From JASGKO01 sp049840595 (GTDB taxonomy: Bacteria; Verrucomicrobiota; Verrucomicrobiia; Chthoniobacterales; Chthoniobacteraceae), in contig JASGKO010000027.1 of NCBI GenBank assembly GCA_049840595.1, positions 48,648 through 112,647 of the forward strand: DNA of 64,000 bases, given 5' to 3'. Numbering within the stretch: position 1 is the stretch's first letter; every line of letters begins with the position of its first letter. Shown piece after piece: positions 1-8,386 of the stretch. The notes beneath the pieces are model-generated. The model ran no database searches. It was not told where the DNA came from and saw only the letters and a list, made by a program, of their open reading frames with translations. The position numbers and the translations under genes are program-made.

Positions 1-231
1 TCATCTCCAAACAGGTCGAAAAAAAGGCGTCGGGTAATTCAATTTGCAGCCAGTTCGGTACCGATGGATCGCGTAAGATGCCTGGGTGGTATGGTTTGAT
101 GAATTTTTATGTAAGATTCATTAGGTTTGTAATATTAGCAATTAGGAATCAGACTTCATTTTTAGCTCTTATCTCCCGATGCGGCCTGCCTGGAGACCGA
201 TCGGGAGCGGGCTGGGCCAGGGAACTCCACT
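1..231. other. Leading intergenic stretch, no gene seen
   Basis: AT-rich, non-coding sequence ahead of the sulfotransferase gene. No convincing ORF, RNA gene or terminator was found; it presumably holds the promoter of the next gene. Confidence 0.5.
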
Positions 232-1179
232 ATGGCAAATCACCCGCGTAATATTCTGGTGACGGGGCTGCCTCGTGGTGGGACGACGCTGACTTGCAAG
301 CTTTTGACCGGGCTGCCGGATACCATTGCGTTGCACGAGCCCATGGATATAGGACGCTGGCTCTCCCTGAACGGCATGGAGGCGATTTATGCGGAGATCG
401 ACGATTTCTTTGCAAAAAATCGCGAATCGCTGCTGCGCGATGGCACCGTGATGACCAAGCATGTGAACGGGGCCATCCCCGACAACCCGTTCGCTGCCCA
501 TTTCGACGAAAAGGGGCTGCGTCCTTTGCTGGAAGAGCGGGGGATGGTGAAGATCGAAAAGCCGTTGAGTGCGGATTTCACCTTCATTATCAAGCATCCG
601 GCCGCTTTCACGGCCGTGCTCAAGGATTTGAAAAAACGCTATGAATGCTATGCCTTGATCCGGAATCCGCTTTCCGTGCTGGCCTCCTGGCAGAGTGTGG
701 ACATGCCGGTCAACCGTGGGCGGGTCCCGATGGCGGAAGCGCTCGATCCCGAGCTGAAAGGGCGCCTGGATGCGACGCCGGGAGTATTGGAGCGGCAATT
801 GGTGATCCTTGACTGGTATTGCGAGCGTTTCCACCGACTGCTGCCGACCAAGCGGATCGTTCGCTACGAGGATGTCGTGGCGAGCGGGGGGAAAGTTTTG
901 GCGAAGGTGGCTCCGATCGCGGATCGCTTCGAGCAGACGTTGGAATCCCGCAATCGCAACCAGCTCTACGATTGGGAAATGCTCCAGACGTTGGGGGAAA
1001 GGCTGCTCGCTACCGAAGGCTATTGGTGGCGCTTTTATACGCCGGAGGATATCCGCGAGGTGATGACCGGAGTGGTGGCAAAAGGAGGCCGTGATGCGGT
1101 GGAGGAGTCCGTGGAGGAGGGCGCTGCTTCCGTATTGGGGCTTCCCGCGATTTGCCGGAACATTATTTCGCTAATCTAA
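232..1179 (+). CDS. Sulfotransferase family protein
   Basis: A 315-residue protein that probably transfers sulfate from PAPS to a hydroxyl acceptor. The N-terminus has the 5'-phosphosulfate-binding loop typical of the family (TGLPRGGTTLTCKLL, about residues 11-25). A central segment YALIRNPLSVLASW (about 140-153) matches the 3'-phosphate-binding region, and RYEDV lies further on. There is no signal peptide, so it is likely cytoplasmic. The ATG follows a purine-rich GGGAACT a few bases upstream. The gene stands alone ahead of leuC, so the acceptor cannot be guessed from context; polysaccharide, lipid and small-molecule targets are all possible. Confidence 0.8.
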   Translation: MANHPRNILVTGLPRGGTTLTCKLLTGLPDTIALHEPMDIGRWLSLNGMEAIYAEIDDFFAKNRESLLRDGTVMTKHVNGAIPDNPFAAHFDEKGLRPLLEERGMVKIEKPLSADFTFIIKHPAAFTAVLKDLKKRYECYALIRNPLSVLASWQSVDMPVNRGRVPMAEALDPELKGRLDATPGVLERQLVILDWYCERFHRLLPTKRIVRYEDVVASGGKVLAKVAPIADRFEQTLESRNRNQLYDWEMLQTLGERLLATEGYWWRFYTPEDIREVMTGVVAKGGRDAVEESVEEGAASVLGLPAICRNIISLI

Positions 1180-1384
1180 TTGCCTGTACGTCGCGGCGTG
1201 CCCGGCCGCCTGCTCAAGCAGCTTCCCGATACCGCCATTTCACCGCAATGCGACCAGCACAAACCCCTCATCCGCAACGAGGACATTGTGGAATCGCATG
1301 GGGGCAATCCCAGCCAGAGGCGGGCAGGGGAGGCTTATATTTCTATTTGCAAAGAAAATAAGCGTGGCTGATGTTACTCACCCT

Positions 1385-2758
1385 ATGACTTTGACTGAAA
1401 AACTGCTTGCCCGTGCCAGTGGCAAGGCTCACACGCAACCCGGTGACAATGTATGGGTCAATGTGGACGTCCTCATGACTCATGACGTATGCGGCCCGGG
1501 CACGATCGGGGTTTTCAAGCGTGAGTTCGGCAAGGATGCCAAAGTCTGGGATCGCAACAAGGTCGTGATCATTCCCGACCACTACATTTTTACGGCGGAC
1601 TCGATGAGCAACCGCAACGTGGACATCCTCCGCGAGTTCGTGAAAGAGCAGGGGCTGCCCTATTTCTACGACGTCATCGACGACGAAAATGGCCACTGGC
1701 ATTTCGATGCCAACCGCGGCCAGCTCAAGAAGCAATACGGCTCCAAGTACACCGGTGTGTGCCACACCACGCTCCCGTGGAAAGGCCATACCCGCCCGGG
1801 CGAAATCCTTTTCGGCACCGACTCGCATACCTGCATGGCGGGCGCGTTCAACCAGTTCGCGACCGGTATCGGCAACACCGACGCGGGATTCATTCTCGGC
1901 ACGGGCAAGCTGTTGATCAAGGTTCCCGAGACGATGCGCTTCTATCTCGAAGGCGCGATGCAGCCCGGCGTGATGGCGAAGGACGTGATCCTGCACGTGA
2001 TCGGCGACATCGGCTTCGACGGTGCCACCTACCGCGCCATGCAGTGGGAGGGCCCCGGCGTTTACTCCATGAGCATGGATGACCGCATGACGATCGCCAA
2101 CATGGCGATCGAAGCCGGCGGCAAGAACGGCATCTTCCCCTTCGACGGCAAGACCGACGCCTACGTCAAGGAGCGCGTGCTCGAAAACGGCACCAAGAGC
2201 ACCTTCGAGCCCGTCGAACTCGATGCCGACCAGTCTTTCATCTACGACAAAGTGTTCGATCTCTCGAAGCTCGAGCCCACCGTCGCCTGCCACCCCGATC
2301 CGGGCAACCGCAAGCTCGCAAAGGAGATGGAAAACGTCTCGCTCGACCGCGCCTACATCGGCTCCTGCACTGGCGGCAAGACCAGCGACTTCCTCGCCTT
2401 TGCCGAGGTGGTGAAGGGCAAGACCGTGAAGATCGACACCTTCGGCGTGCCCGCCACGACCAAGGTCGTGCAGGAACTCAAGGAAACCCTCTGGGAAAAC
2501 AAGAGCGTGTGGGACGTGCTGGAAAGCGCCGGCGTGCGCATGACCGAGAACGCCTCCTGTGCCGCCTGTCTCGGGGGCCCGGTGGATACCTTCGGCCGCA
2601 TGAACAAGGGCGGGATGAAGTGCATTTCGGCCACGAATCGCAACTTCCCCGGCCGCATGGGCAGCAAGGAATCGCAAGTGTTCCTCGCCAGCCCTTACAC
2701 CGTCGCCGCCAGCGCCCTCACCGGCCACATCACCGATCCTCGCGAATTCGTGAGTTGA
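1385..2758 (+). CDS. leuC: 3-isopropylmalate dehydratase large subunit (aconitase family)
   Basis: A 457-residue aconitase-fold enzyme, the large subunit of isopropylmalate isomerase in leucine biosynthesis. The three [4Fe-4S] cysteines are visible: C328 in SCTGG and C392/C395 in CAACLGGP. Its short length and separate small subunit suit the archaeal/plant-like LeuC2/homoaconitase branch, so a homoaconitase or broader 2-alkylmalate role cannot be excluded. The reading frame is open further upstream (to 1286), but similarity begins at MTLTEKLL, so the ATG at 1385 was chosen. The small-subunit gene follows 0.5 kb downstream, separated by an SH3-like gene. Confidence 0.92.
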   Translation: MTLTEKLLARASGKAHTQPGDNVWVNVDVLMTHDVCGPGTIGVFKREFGKDAKVWDRNKVVIIPDHYIFTADSMSNRNVDILREFVKEQGLPYFYDVIDDENGHWHFDANRGQLKKQYGSKYTGVCHTTLPWKGHTRPGEILFGTDSHTCMAGAFNQFATGIGNTDAGFILGTGKLLIKVPETMRFYLEGAMQPGVMAKDVILHVIGDIGFDGATYRAMQWEGPGVYSMSMDDRMTIANMAIEAGGKNGIFPFDGKTDAYVKERVLENGTKSTFEPVELDADQSFIYDKVFDLSKLEPTVACHPDPGNRKLAKEMENVSLDRAYIGSCTGGKTSDFLAFAEVVKGKTVKIDTFGVPATTKVVQELKETLWENKSVWDVLESAGVRMTENASCAACLGGPVDTFGRMNKGGMKCISATNRNFPGRMGSKESQVFLASPYTVAASALTGHITDPREFVS

Positions 2759-2770
2759 TTTGCCCACGCC

Positions 2771-3250
2771 GTGAGCCACGGGAAACGGATCGCCATTTTT
2801 GTCGCCATGATCACCATCGCCGCTTTTGAATCCGGGTGCGCCTGGGTTCAGGATGACAGCAGCAGCATCGCTGCGACGGAGCTGGTGGTCACCTCGGCGT
2901 CTGCTCCATTCTACATCTACGGTCCGGCCCAGACGACCGGGCCCGATTTCGATTTGAAGAAAGGCGACCTGATCGAAGTGATGCGCGGCGAGACCGGCTA
3001 CACCTACGGTCGCGCTGAAAAGCGCGGCGTCCTCGGTTACGTGTCCAATGCCGATCTCGGCCCTTATATTCGGCCGCGAGCGCGGGGCACGGCCTCAAGT
3101 TCGAGTTCACGCCGCCGTAGTTCCGGCAACTGGCGGCAGGAGATCCAGTCTTACCATCCAGCGGTGGAACCTCCGCTGCCCGGCGGTCAGGACCCGCTCG
3201 GCCTGCCGCAACTGCTCGCGCCCTCGCCTTCACCTGCCAAAACTCATTAA
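2771..3250 (+). CDS. Putative SH3-like exported protein between leuC and leuD
   Basis: A 159-residue protein starting at GTG only 12 bp after the leuC stop. It has a short hydrophobic N-terminus ending in ESGC, a loose lipobox (the residue at -3 is not the usual aliphatic), so it may be a lipoprotein. The middle (about residues 35-95) resembles a bacterial SH3 domain: strands around YIYGPAQ, LKKGDLIEV and VLGYVSNADL. A Ser/Arg-rich and then Pro-rich tail follows. Its place between the two subunits of a cytoplasmic enzyme suggests co-transcription without obvious functional linkage. No precise function can be given. Confidence 0.65.
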   Translation: MSHGKRIAIFVAMITIAAFESGCAWVQDDSSSIAATELVVTSASAPFYIYGPAQTTGPDFDLKKGDLIEVMRGETGYTYGRAEKRGVLGYVSNADLGPYIRPRARGTASSSSSRRRSSGNWRQEIQSYHPAVEPPLPGGQDPLGLPQLLAPSPSPAKTH

Positions 3251-3262
3251 CCCATAAAAGCC

Positions 3263-3811
3263 ATGTCCAACACCATCACGAGTAAGATCTTCGTCGTCCG
3301 CGACAACATCGATACCGACCAGATCATCCCGGCCCAATATCTCACGCTCGTCCCCACCATTCCCGCCGAGTATGAGAAGCTCGGCAGCTATGCGCTCGTC
3401 GGCCTCCCCGACGACCAGTATCCCACCAAGTTCGTCGCCGAGGGCGAGTTGAAGACGCCCTACCAGATCGTGATCGCCGGGCGCAACTTCGGCTGCGGCT
3501 CCTCCCGCGAGCACGCCCCCATTGCCATGGGCGCGGCGGGGGTGAAGGCGGTGATCGCCGATAGCTTCGCGCGCATCTTCTTCCGCAACTGCGTCGCCAC
3601 CGGCGAACTGTATCCCTACGATGCCAACGAGCGCCTCTGCGACGTCCTCCAGACCGGCGATGAAGCGACGCTTGATTTTGATAACGATACGCTTACAGTA
3701 AATGGAAAGATTTTCTCGCTCAAGCCGCTCGGAGAAGTCCGCCCGGTGATCGACGCTGGCGGCATTTTCAACTATGCCCGCCAGAGTGGGATGATCGCCG
3801 CGAAGGCCTGA
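3263..3811 (+). CDS. leuD: 3-isopropylmalate dehydratase small subunit
   Basis: A 182-residue small subunit that supplies the swivelling domain of isopropylmalate isomerase. Family hallmarks are DNIDTDQIIPA near the N-terminus and the substrate-binding loop GRNFGCGSSREHAP (about residues 73-86). Its length fits the short archaeal/plant type, matching the LeuC seen upstream. The ATG follows the preceding stop by 12 bp, so leuC, the SH3-like gene and leuD are probably one transcript. That transcript ends at the hairpin terminator starting at 3848. Confidence 0.93.
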   Translation: MSNTITSKIFVVRDNIDTDQIIPAQYLTLVPTIPAEYEKLGSYALVGLPDDQYPTKFVAEGELKTPYQIVIAGRNFGCGSSREHAPIAMGAAGVKAVIADSFARIFFRNCVATGELYPYDANERLCDVLQTGDEATLDFDNDTLTVNGKIFSLKPLGEVRPVIDAGGIFNYARQSGMIAAKA

Positions 3812-3847
3812 GCCATCCGAAAGGGTAACCAATTCCCATCAGATGCG

Positions 3848-3882
3848 AAAAGGCATCGGGATTCCGATCCCGATGCCTTTTT
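3848..3882 (+). terminator. Rho-independent terminator of the leuC-leuD operon
   Basis: Arms AAAAGGCATCGGGA and TCCCGATGCCTTTT pair perfectly across a 6-base loop and run into Ts. It lies 37 bp after leuD and ahead of the vapB start. Confidence 0.88.
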
Positions 3883-3940
3883 GTGCGTCTGGAGGCCAAA
3901 GTGGATTGCCAGTATGGCCTCCATGCCATACTTTTGGCGG

Positions 3941-4207
3941 ATGAAGATGACCATGCACATCGACGAAGATGTTCTGGCTGAGGTGATGAAGATTACGGGA
4001 GCCAAAAGTAAAACCAAGGCGGTGGAGCAGGCGCTTGAGGAAATGGTGCGAAGGCACCAGTTTTCTAAACTGTCCGCCGTGGGGCTTGGACTTACCGCGG
4101 AAGAGTTGAAAAACGTGTGGGAAGATCCATTCCCTGAGGAAACCGCCAGGTCGCTCCGCATGGCCGAAGAACCACCCAAGCCCCGTGCAAAGCGTTCTCG
4201 TCGATAG
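3941..4207 (+). CDS. VapB-type antitoxin
   Basis: An 88-residue protein opening with MKMTMHIDEDVLAEVM, the ribbon-helix-helix pattern of VapB antitoxins (DUF2191-like), followed by KTKAVEQALEEMV. The acidic/basic tail probably wraps the toxin. The ORF is open back to 3881, but that start lies inside the leuD terminator, so ATG 3941 was preferred. It overlaps the PIN-domain gene by 23 bp, the usual antitoxin-first order. The pair would normally repress its own promoter, here within the short gap after the terminator. Confidence 0.8.
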   Translation: MKMTMHIDEDVLAEVMKITGAKSKTKAVEQALEEMVRRHQFSKLSAVGLGLTAEELKNVWEDPFPEETARSLRMAEEPPKPRAKRSRR

Positions 4208-4580
4208 CGGCTTTTACATTAACCGCTTGCGCGCGGGTGCGGACCCTTTTCAGGAGCTGAACCGCTTTGTCGGCGAATACAACTTCTTTACTTGCGGCAT
4301 CGTGCAAGTGGAGGTCTTGCGAGGAATCCGAAATCGGACAGCCTTTGAACGGACGAGCGAAGTGATGAAAAGCATGTTCTTTCTTCCCACGACTGATCAA
4401 ATCCTCCACCAGACCCTTGCTCTTGCCTGGCAACTCGACCGCACTGGTAAAGTGATGCAGGTCACTGATCTGATCATCGCCGCCTGCGCGCTGGAGGCGG
4501 GTGCTTGCGTCCTCACCCTGGATCGCGATTTTCATCACGTGCCGAATCTACACGTCATCCATCAGCTTGAATTGAGATGA
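4185..4580 (+). CDS. VapC-type PIN-domain ribonuclease toxin
   Basis: A 131-residue PIN-domain protein. The expected acidic residues are present: D near the start (VLVDSGFYINRL), E in VQVEVLRG, D in VTDLIIAACAL and D in LTLDRDFHHV. Family members cleave tRNA or rRNA and are held off by the upstream VapB, with which this gene overlaps. Its stop overlaps the start of the AAA ATPase gene (ATGA at 4577-4580), so the toxin-antitoxin pair is translationally coupled to the two genes downstream. Confidence 0.85.
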   Translation: MQSVLVDSGFYINRLRAGADPFQELNRFVGEYNFFTCGIVQVEVLRGIRNRTAFERTSEVMKSMFFLPTTDQILHQTLALAWQLDRTGKVMQVTDLIIAACALEAGACVLTLDRDFHHVPNLHVIHQLELR

Positions 4581-5353
4581 AACCAAAAGGGAAGAAGCTC
4601 GGGGCTGGTTTCGTGCAATCCATTCGCCTCAAGCGCGAAGAGATCGCGGGCTATGAGGAGTATCCGTTCTCCGTTCCGGCCGTGCGCCATCTTGAGCGGC
4701 TCAAACTTCATCCTGCAGTCACTTTTTTCATCGGCGAAAACGGCTCCGGAAAATCCACCTTGCTCGAAGCCATCGCGGTGAAGATGGGATTCAATGCCGA
4801 GGGGGGTTCGCGAAATTTTGCCTTTTCCTCCAGAGAAACCCATTCCAAACTTCACGAATCCTTTGTCATCGAACGCAGCTTCCGGAGGTTTGCCGATGGT
4901 TTTTTTCTGCGAGCGGAAAGTTTTTACAATGCCGCCACCTACGTGGACGAGGTGGCCAAACCAATCAACTATGGCGGAAAATCCCTGCATGAACAATCGC
5001 ATGGCGAATCCTTTCTTGCTCTTCTCAGCAGTCGATTGGGAGGTGGGGGTATTTATCTTTTCGACGAACCGGAAGCGGCGCTTTCTCCGCAGCGACAACT
5101 CAGCGTGCTTACTCTTTTGCACCGGCTTGTTTACCATGACAGTCAGCTTGTCATCGCCACGCATTCCCCCATTCTGCTCGCCTACCCTCATGCCACGATC
5201 TATGAGTTTGGCGAGGGCGGGATCAAGGAGGTTGAATACACCGATACCGAGCAATACCTCATCACCCGCGATTTTCTGAATCGCCACGACCGCATGCTCG
5301 AAATTTTGCTCGGCGAAGAGGAGGCCGAATGGGAAAAGAATCGTCGCCCTTAA
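4577..5353 (+). CDS. AAA-family (ABC/OLD-like) ATPase
   Basis: A 258-residue soluble ATPase. It has Walker A GENGSGKST (about residues 53-61), an ABC-like signature SHGES, Walker B IYLFDEPEAAL (about 160-170) and a switch histidine in ATHSPILL. This is the compact AAA_15/AAA_21 layout with only a short insertion between the Walker motifs and no nuclease domain attached. It overlaps vapC by 4 bp and is followed directly by rnhA, so it may share a transcript with both. Its substrate is unknown. Confidence 0.82.
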   Translation: MKPKGKKLGAGFVQSIRLKREEIAGYEEYPFSVPAVRHLERLKLHPAVTFFIGENGSGKSTLLEAIAVKMGFNAEGGSRNFAFSSRETHSKLHESFVIERSFRRFADGFFLRAESFYNAATYVDEVAKPINYGGKSLHEQSHGESFLALLSSRLGGGGIYLFDEPEAALSPQRQLSVLTLLHRLVYHDSQLVIATHSPILLAYPHATIYEFGEGGIKEVEYTDTEQYLITRDFLNRHDRMLEILLGEEEAEWEKNRRP

Positions 5354-5881
5354 ATGACTGTTTCGCTTAAAAAAATCACCATTCACACCGACGGCGGCTG
5401 CCAGGGAAATCCCGGCCCCGGCGGCTGGGGTGCCGTGCTCGAATACGGCGACCGCAAAAAGGAAATCAGCGGAGCCGAGCCCGCGACCACGAACAACCGG
5501 ATGGAACTGCAGGCCGCCATCGAAGCCCTGCGCGCGCTCAAGCAGCCCTGCGACGTTACGTTTTATACGGATTCCCAATACCTCCGCCAGGGCATCACGC
5601 AATGGCTGCGCGGTTGGAAAGCGCGAGGCTGGCTCACCGCCGCGAAGCAGCCGGTTAAAAACGAAGACCTCTGGCGCGCCCTTGATGCGGTCGTCGCCCC
5701 GCATCACATCACCTGGAAATGGCTCAAAGGCCATGCCGGGCATGAGGGGAACGAACGTTGCGACGGCCTCGCCACCGCTGCGATTGAAAAGCTTCGCCAG
5801 CAATACACCGCCGCCCAGATCAAAGAACACCTCGCGGCCTTCAAGGCGCGGGAGACCACCCCGATCACCGGTCTTTTTTAG
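5354..5881 (+). CDS. rnhA: Ribonuclease HI
   Basis: A 175-residue RNase HI that cuts RNA in RNA:DNA hybrids. The four catalytic carboxylates are D13 (HTDGG), E51 (MELQ), D73 (TDSQY) and D137 (NERCD); the basic substrate-contact segment WLRGWKARGW is also present. It is about 20 residues longer than the E. coli enzyme, with a C-terminal extension after residue 145. Its ATG follows the ATPase stop codon with no gap, indicating coupled translation. Confidence 0.95.
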   Translation: MTVSLKKITIHTDGGCQGNPGPGGWGAVLEYGDRKKEISGAEPATTNNRMELQAAIEALRALKQPCDVTFYTDSQYLRQGITQWLRGWKARGWLTAAKQPVKNEDLWRALDAVVAPHHITWKWLKGHAGHEGNERCDGLATAAIEKLRQQYTAAQIKEHLAAFKARETTPITGLF

Positions 5882-6784
5882 GGCAGCTCTTCCCATAAAT
5901 CGCTCAAGACGTGTTTCCGAATTCATCGCAGCTGGTTGGGGGATGATTTCGAGAGGGGAAAGAAGGGGATGAACCGCTGAGCTGGAGCGGCCTCCCCATC
6001 GTGTGCGTCCTGTAGTGCCGCGCAGCACGCTGCACGCTGCGGAGCTCGCCCCGTCCCGGGTGCTGGTTTCGGCGTCCCCGCCGAAACGGACTTTCAGGGG
6101 GGTACAAGTCCTTGGCGGTTTCCCATGTTCAACCCTCTTTCCATCAGCGCCAGCCCCGTTCCGGGTGGAGCACTCCGCTGGAGTGCGGTCCTCGGCGGCC
6201 CGCCGAGGACACCGGGGAGCGGGCTCCTTTCTCAAGATGGCCTTTTGTGAAAATCACCCGCTCGCTCTTTCGGTCCGGCGAGCCGCCGGACCGCGCACTC
6301 CAGCGGAGTGCTCCACCCGGAACGGAGTGACTGCTCGCGGCAAGTATCCCAACCATCGGAGCGCCGCCGAAACCGCTACGCGAACCGTTCCCCTGGGTTG
6401 CATGGTCATCAATTCGTGAACAGGGACTAGAGCGATTCTCGAAAGTAATTTCCGAAAGCCCCAACGGGGCGGCACAGCCCAAGCCCGGGGCAACGCCCCG
6501 GGTCTCATGGTCTTCTTCATTTCCCAGCCCTGAAGGGGCGGTCTAAACCATGGAGCGGTTCTTACGCCCCTTCAGGGCTAAAAATCAAGGGAGGCCGGGG
6601 TCCCCGGGGCGTTGCCCCGGGCTGGAGTTAGGCCGGGCCTTCAGCCCTCAAGCCTCCGCTGCGAACCTCACTCATTCGGAAATTCCTTTCGAGAGATGCT
6701 CTAAAGGAAAACCGTCCTTCCGCAAAAGTCACTACGATGAGAGGGCTCATCCACCTGGCCACGGCCCATTGCAGAGGCCGGGGA
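5882..6784. repeat. Intergenic region built of GC-rich inverted repeats
   Basis: About 900 bp with no credible gene. It holds nested inverted repeats. GGAGCACTCCGCTGGAGTGC near 6170 recurs in reverse complement near 6300 (GCACTCCAGCGGAGTGCTCC). A second imperfect palindrome is centred near 6550: CCCGGGGCAACGCCCCGGG near 6485 against CCCGGGGCGTTGCCCCGGG near 6603, and AGCCCTGAAGGGGCG near 6527 against CGCCCCTTCAGGGCT near 6568. TTTCGGCGTCCCCGCCGAAA (about 6066) is similar to an element near 9240. CATCAATTCGTGAAC at about 6408 also recurs near 9326. These look like dispersed non-coding repeats of this genome. Confidence 0.7.
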
Positions 6785-6822
6785 AAACAAAAAGGGCGTC
6801 TGCTTGCACAGACGCCCCTTTG
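6785..6822 (-). terminator. Terminator of pyruvate kinase gene
   Basis: On the minus strand, arms GGGCGTCTG and CAGACGCCC enclose a 6-base loop and are followed by TTTTTGTTTT. It sits just after the pyk stop. Confidence 0.87.
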
Positions 6823-6848
6823 GAATCGTTGATTTTCGTCTTTTGCGC

Positions 6849-8249
6849 TTACTGGGCGATGCGCAGTTGCACGGAGTCGAAGCGGGCTTCGCCGGCGAGC
6901 ATGTCGCTGACGACGACAAGGTGGTCGCCGGGCTGGATGTGGCCTTCCTCGAGCAGGTGACGCTCGGCGTCGCCGATCGTCTTGTTCGGGTTCGTGTCGA
7001 ACGCCAGCTTGTGCGGGCGGATGCCCCGGTTGATCGCGAGCTTGCGGCAGACTTCAATCGTCGGCGTGAAGGCATGGATCTGCGCGTTGGGACGCAGGGC
7101 CGAAAGGACGGTGGCCGAGTCGCCGGTGCGGGTGAAGATGATGATCTTCGAGTTCGGCAGCGAATTGGAAAGCACGACTGCGGATTTGATCGTCTTCTGG
7201 CGGACGGATTTCAGATCGGCCTCTTCGGCAAAGTTGGCGCCGCCGCTGAGCTCGATGCGGGTGGCCACCTTGTCGAGCACCTTCACGGCTTCGACCGGGT
7301 ACTTGCCCACGGTGGTTTCACCGCTGAGCATGATGGCGTCGGCCTGCTCGTAAACGGCGTTGGCCACGTCGGTCACTTCGGCGCGGGTCGGCACCGGGTT
7401 CACGATCATGGATTCCAGCATGTGGGTGGCGACGATCACCGGGCAGCCGAAGTGGAGGCAATGCTTCACGATGCGGCGCTGGATGATCGGCAGGTCTTCC
7501 ATCGGGCACTCGATCCCGAGGTCACCACGGGCGACCATGATCACGTCGGTATTGGCGATGATGCCGTCGATGTTGCGGACCGCGCCCTGGTCTTCGATCT
7601 TCGCGACGATGCGGGCTTCGCTGCCGTTTTCCTTGAGCAGCTTGCGGAGCACGTCGATATCGCTGGGCTCGCGGCAGAAGCTGAGGGCGACGAGATCGAC
7701 GCCGAGCTCGGCCCCGAGTTCCACGTCGGCAATGTCCTTCTCGGTGAGCGGCGGGAGATTGACCTTCACGCCGGGCAGGTTGATGTGGCGGCGGGAGCCC
7801 ATCACGCCCTCGGTGAGCACTTCGCAGAGCACGCGGTTGCCCATCTTCTTGAGGACCTTCATGTTGATCACGCCGTTATCCACGATGAGCGTGTCGCCTT
7901 CGGAGATGTCGTCGATGAATCCATCGTAGTTCACCCCCACGGAAAATTCCTCCTCGCTCTTTTCGCCGCGGACGGTGAATTCGAAGCGGTCGCCGGGCTT
8001 GAGGTTCAGCTTGGTGGGCAGGTCGCCGGTGCGAATCGCCGGGCCCTGGGTATCCAGCAGGATGGCCACGATCTTGTGCTGGGCCGTGGCGACAGCCCGG
8101 ATGCGTGGGACGATTTGCCGCACCCAGTCGTGGGGCGCATGGCTCATGTTCAGTCGAAAAATATCGGTCCCTGCATCAATCATTTTGGCGAGCGTCTCCG
8201 CGGATTCCGTTGCCGGCCCGAGTGTGCAGATAATCTTGGTTTTGCGCAT
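6849..8249 (-). CDS. pyk: Pyruvate kinase
   Basis: A 466-residue glycolytic enzyme converting phosphoenolpyruvate and ADP to pyruvate and ATP. Visible landmarks are the N-terminal KTKIICTLGPA, IFRLNMSHA, LLDTQGPAIRT, the active-site stretch ARGDLGIECP, CPVIVATHMLESM and IMLSGETTVGKYP, then the regulatory C-domain. The frame is open to 8297, but homology starts at MRKTKI, so ATG 8249 was chosen. It is transcribed divergently from the TauE-like gene and closed by a strong terminator. Confidence 0.96.
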   Translation of the reverse strand: MRKTKIICTLGPATESAETLAKMIDAGTDIFRLNMSHAPHDWVRQIVPRIRAVATAQHKIVAILLDTQGPAIRTGDLPTKLNLKPGDRFEFTVRGEKSEEEFSVGVNYDGFIDDISEGDTLIVDNGVINMKVLKKMGNRVLCEVLTEGVMGSRRHINLPGVKVNLPPLTEKDIADVELGAELGVDLVALSFCREPSDIDVLRKLLKENGSEARIVAKIEDQGAVRNIDGIIANTDVIMVARGDLGIECPMEDLPIIQRRIVKHCLHFGCPVIVATHMLESMIVNPVPTRAEVTDVANAVYEQADAIMLSGETTVGKYPVEAVKVLDKVATRIELSGGANFAEEADLKSVRQKTIKSAVVLSNSLPNSKIIIFTRTGDSATVLSALRPNAQIHAFTPTIEVCRKLAINRGIRPHKLAFDTNPNKTIGDAERHLLEEGHIQPGDHLVVVSDMLAGEARFDSVQLRIAQ

Positions 8250-8386
8250 TCCCCGTCTGTGCCAGACGAATTCCCCTACGGCAATGGGAAAATGCAATCT
8301 GGAGGGGTTGACGGGCTTTACCGTCTCCTTAACATGTGTTTCCGGCGGTTTGAACGACCGCCTTTTGCGATTTTAGCGATTAAGAC

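Noticed and set aside
1343..2779. Long minus-strand ORF opposite leuC
   Set aside because: It is a shadow of leuC caused by GC-rich codons; the plus strand has the cluster-binding cysteines and full aconitase pattern.
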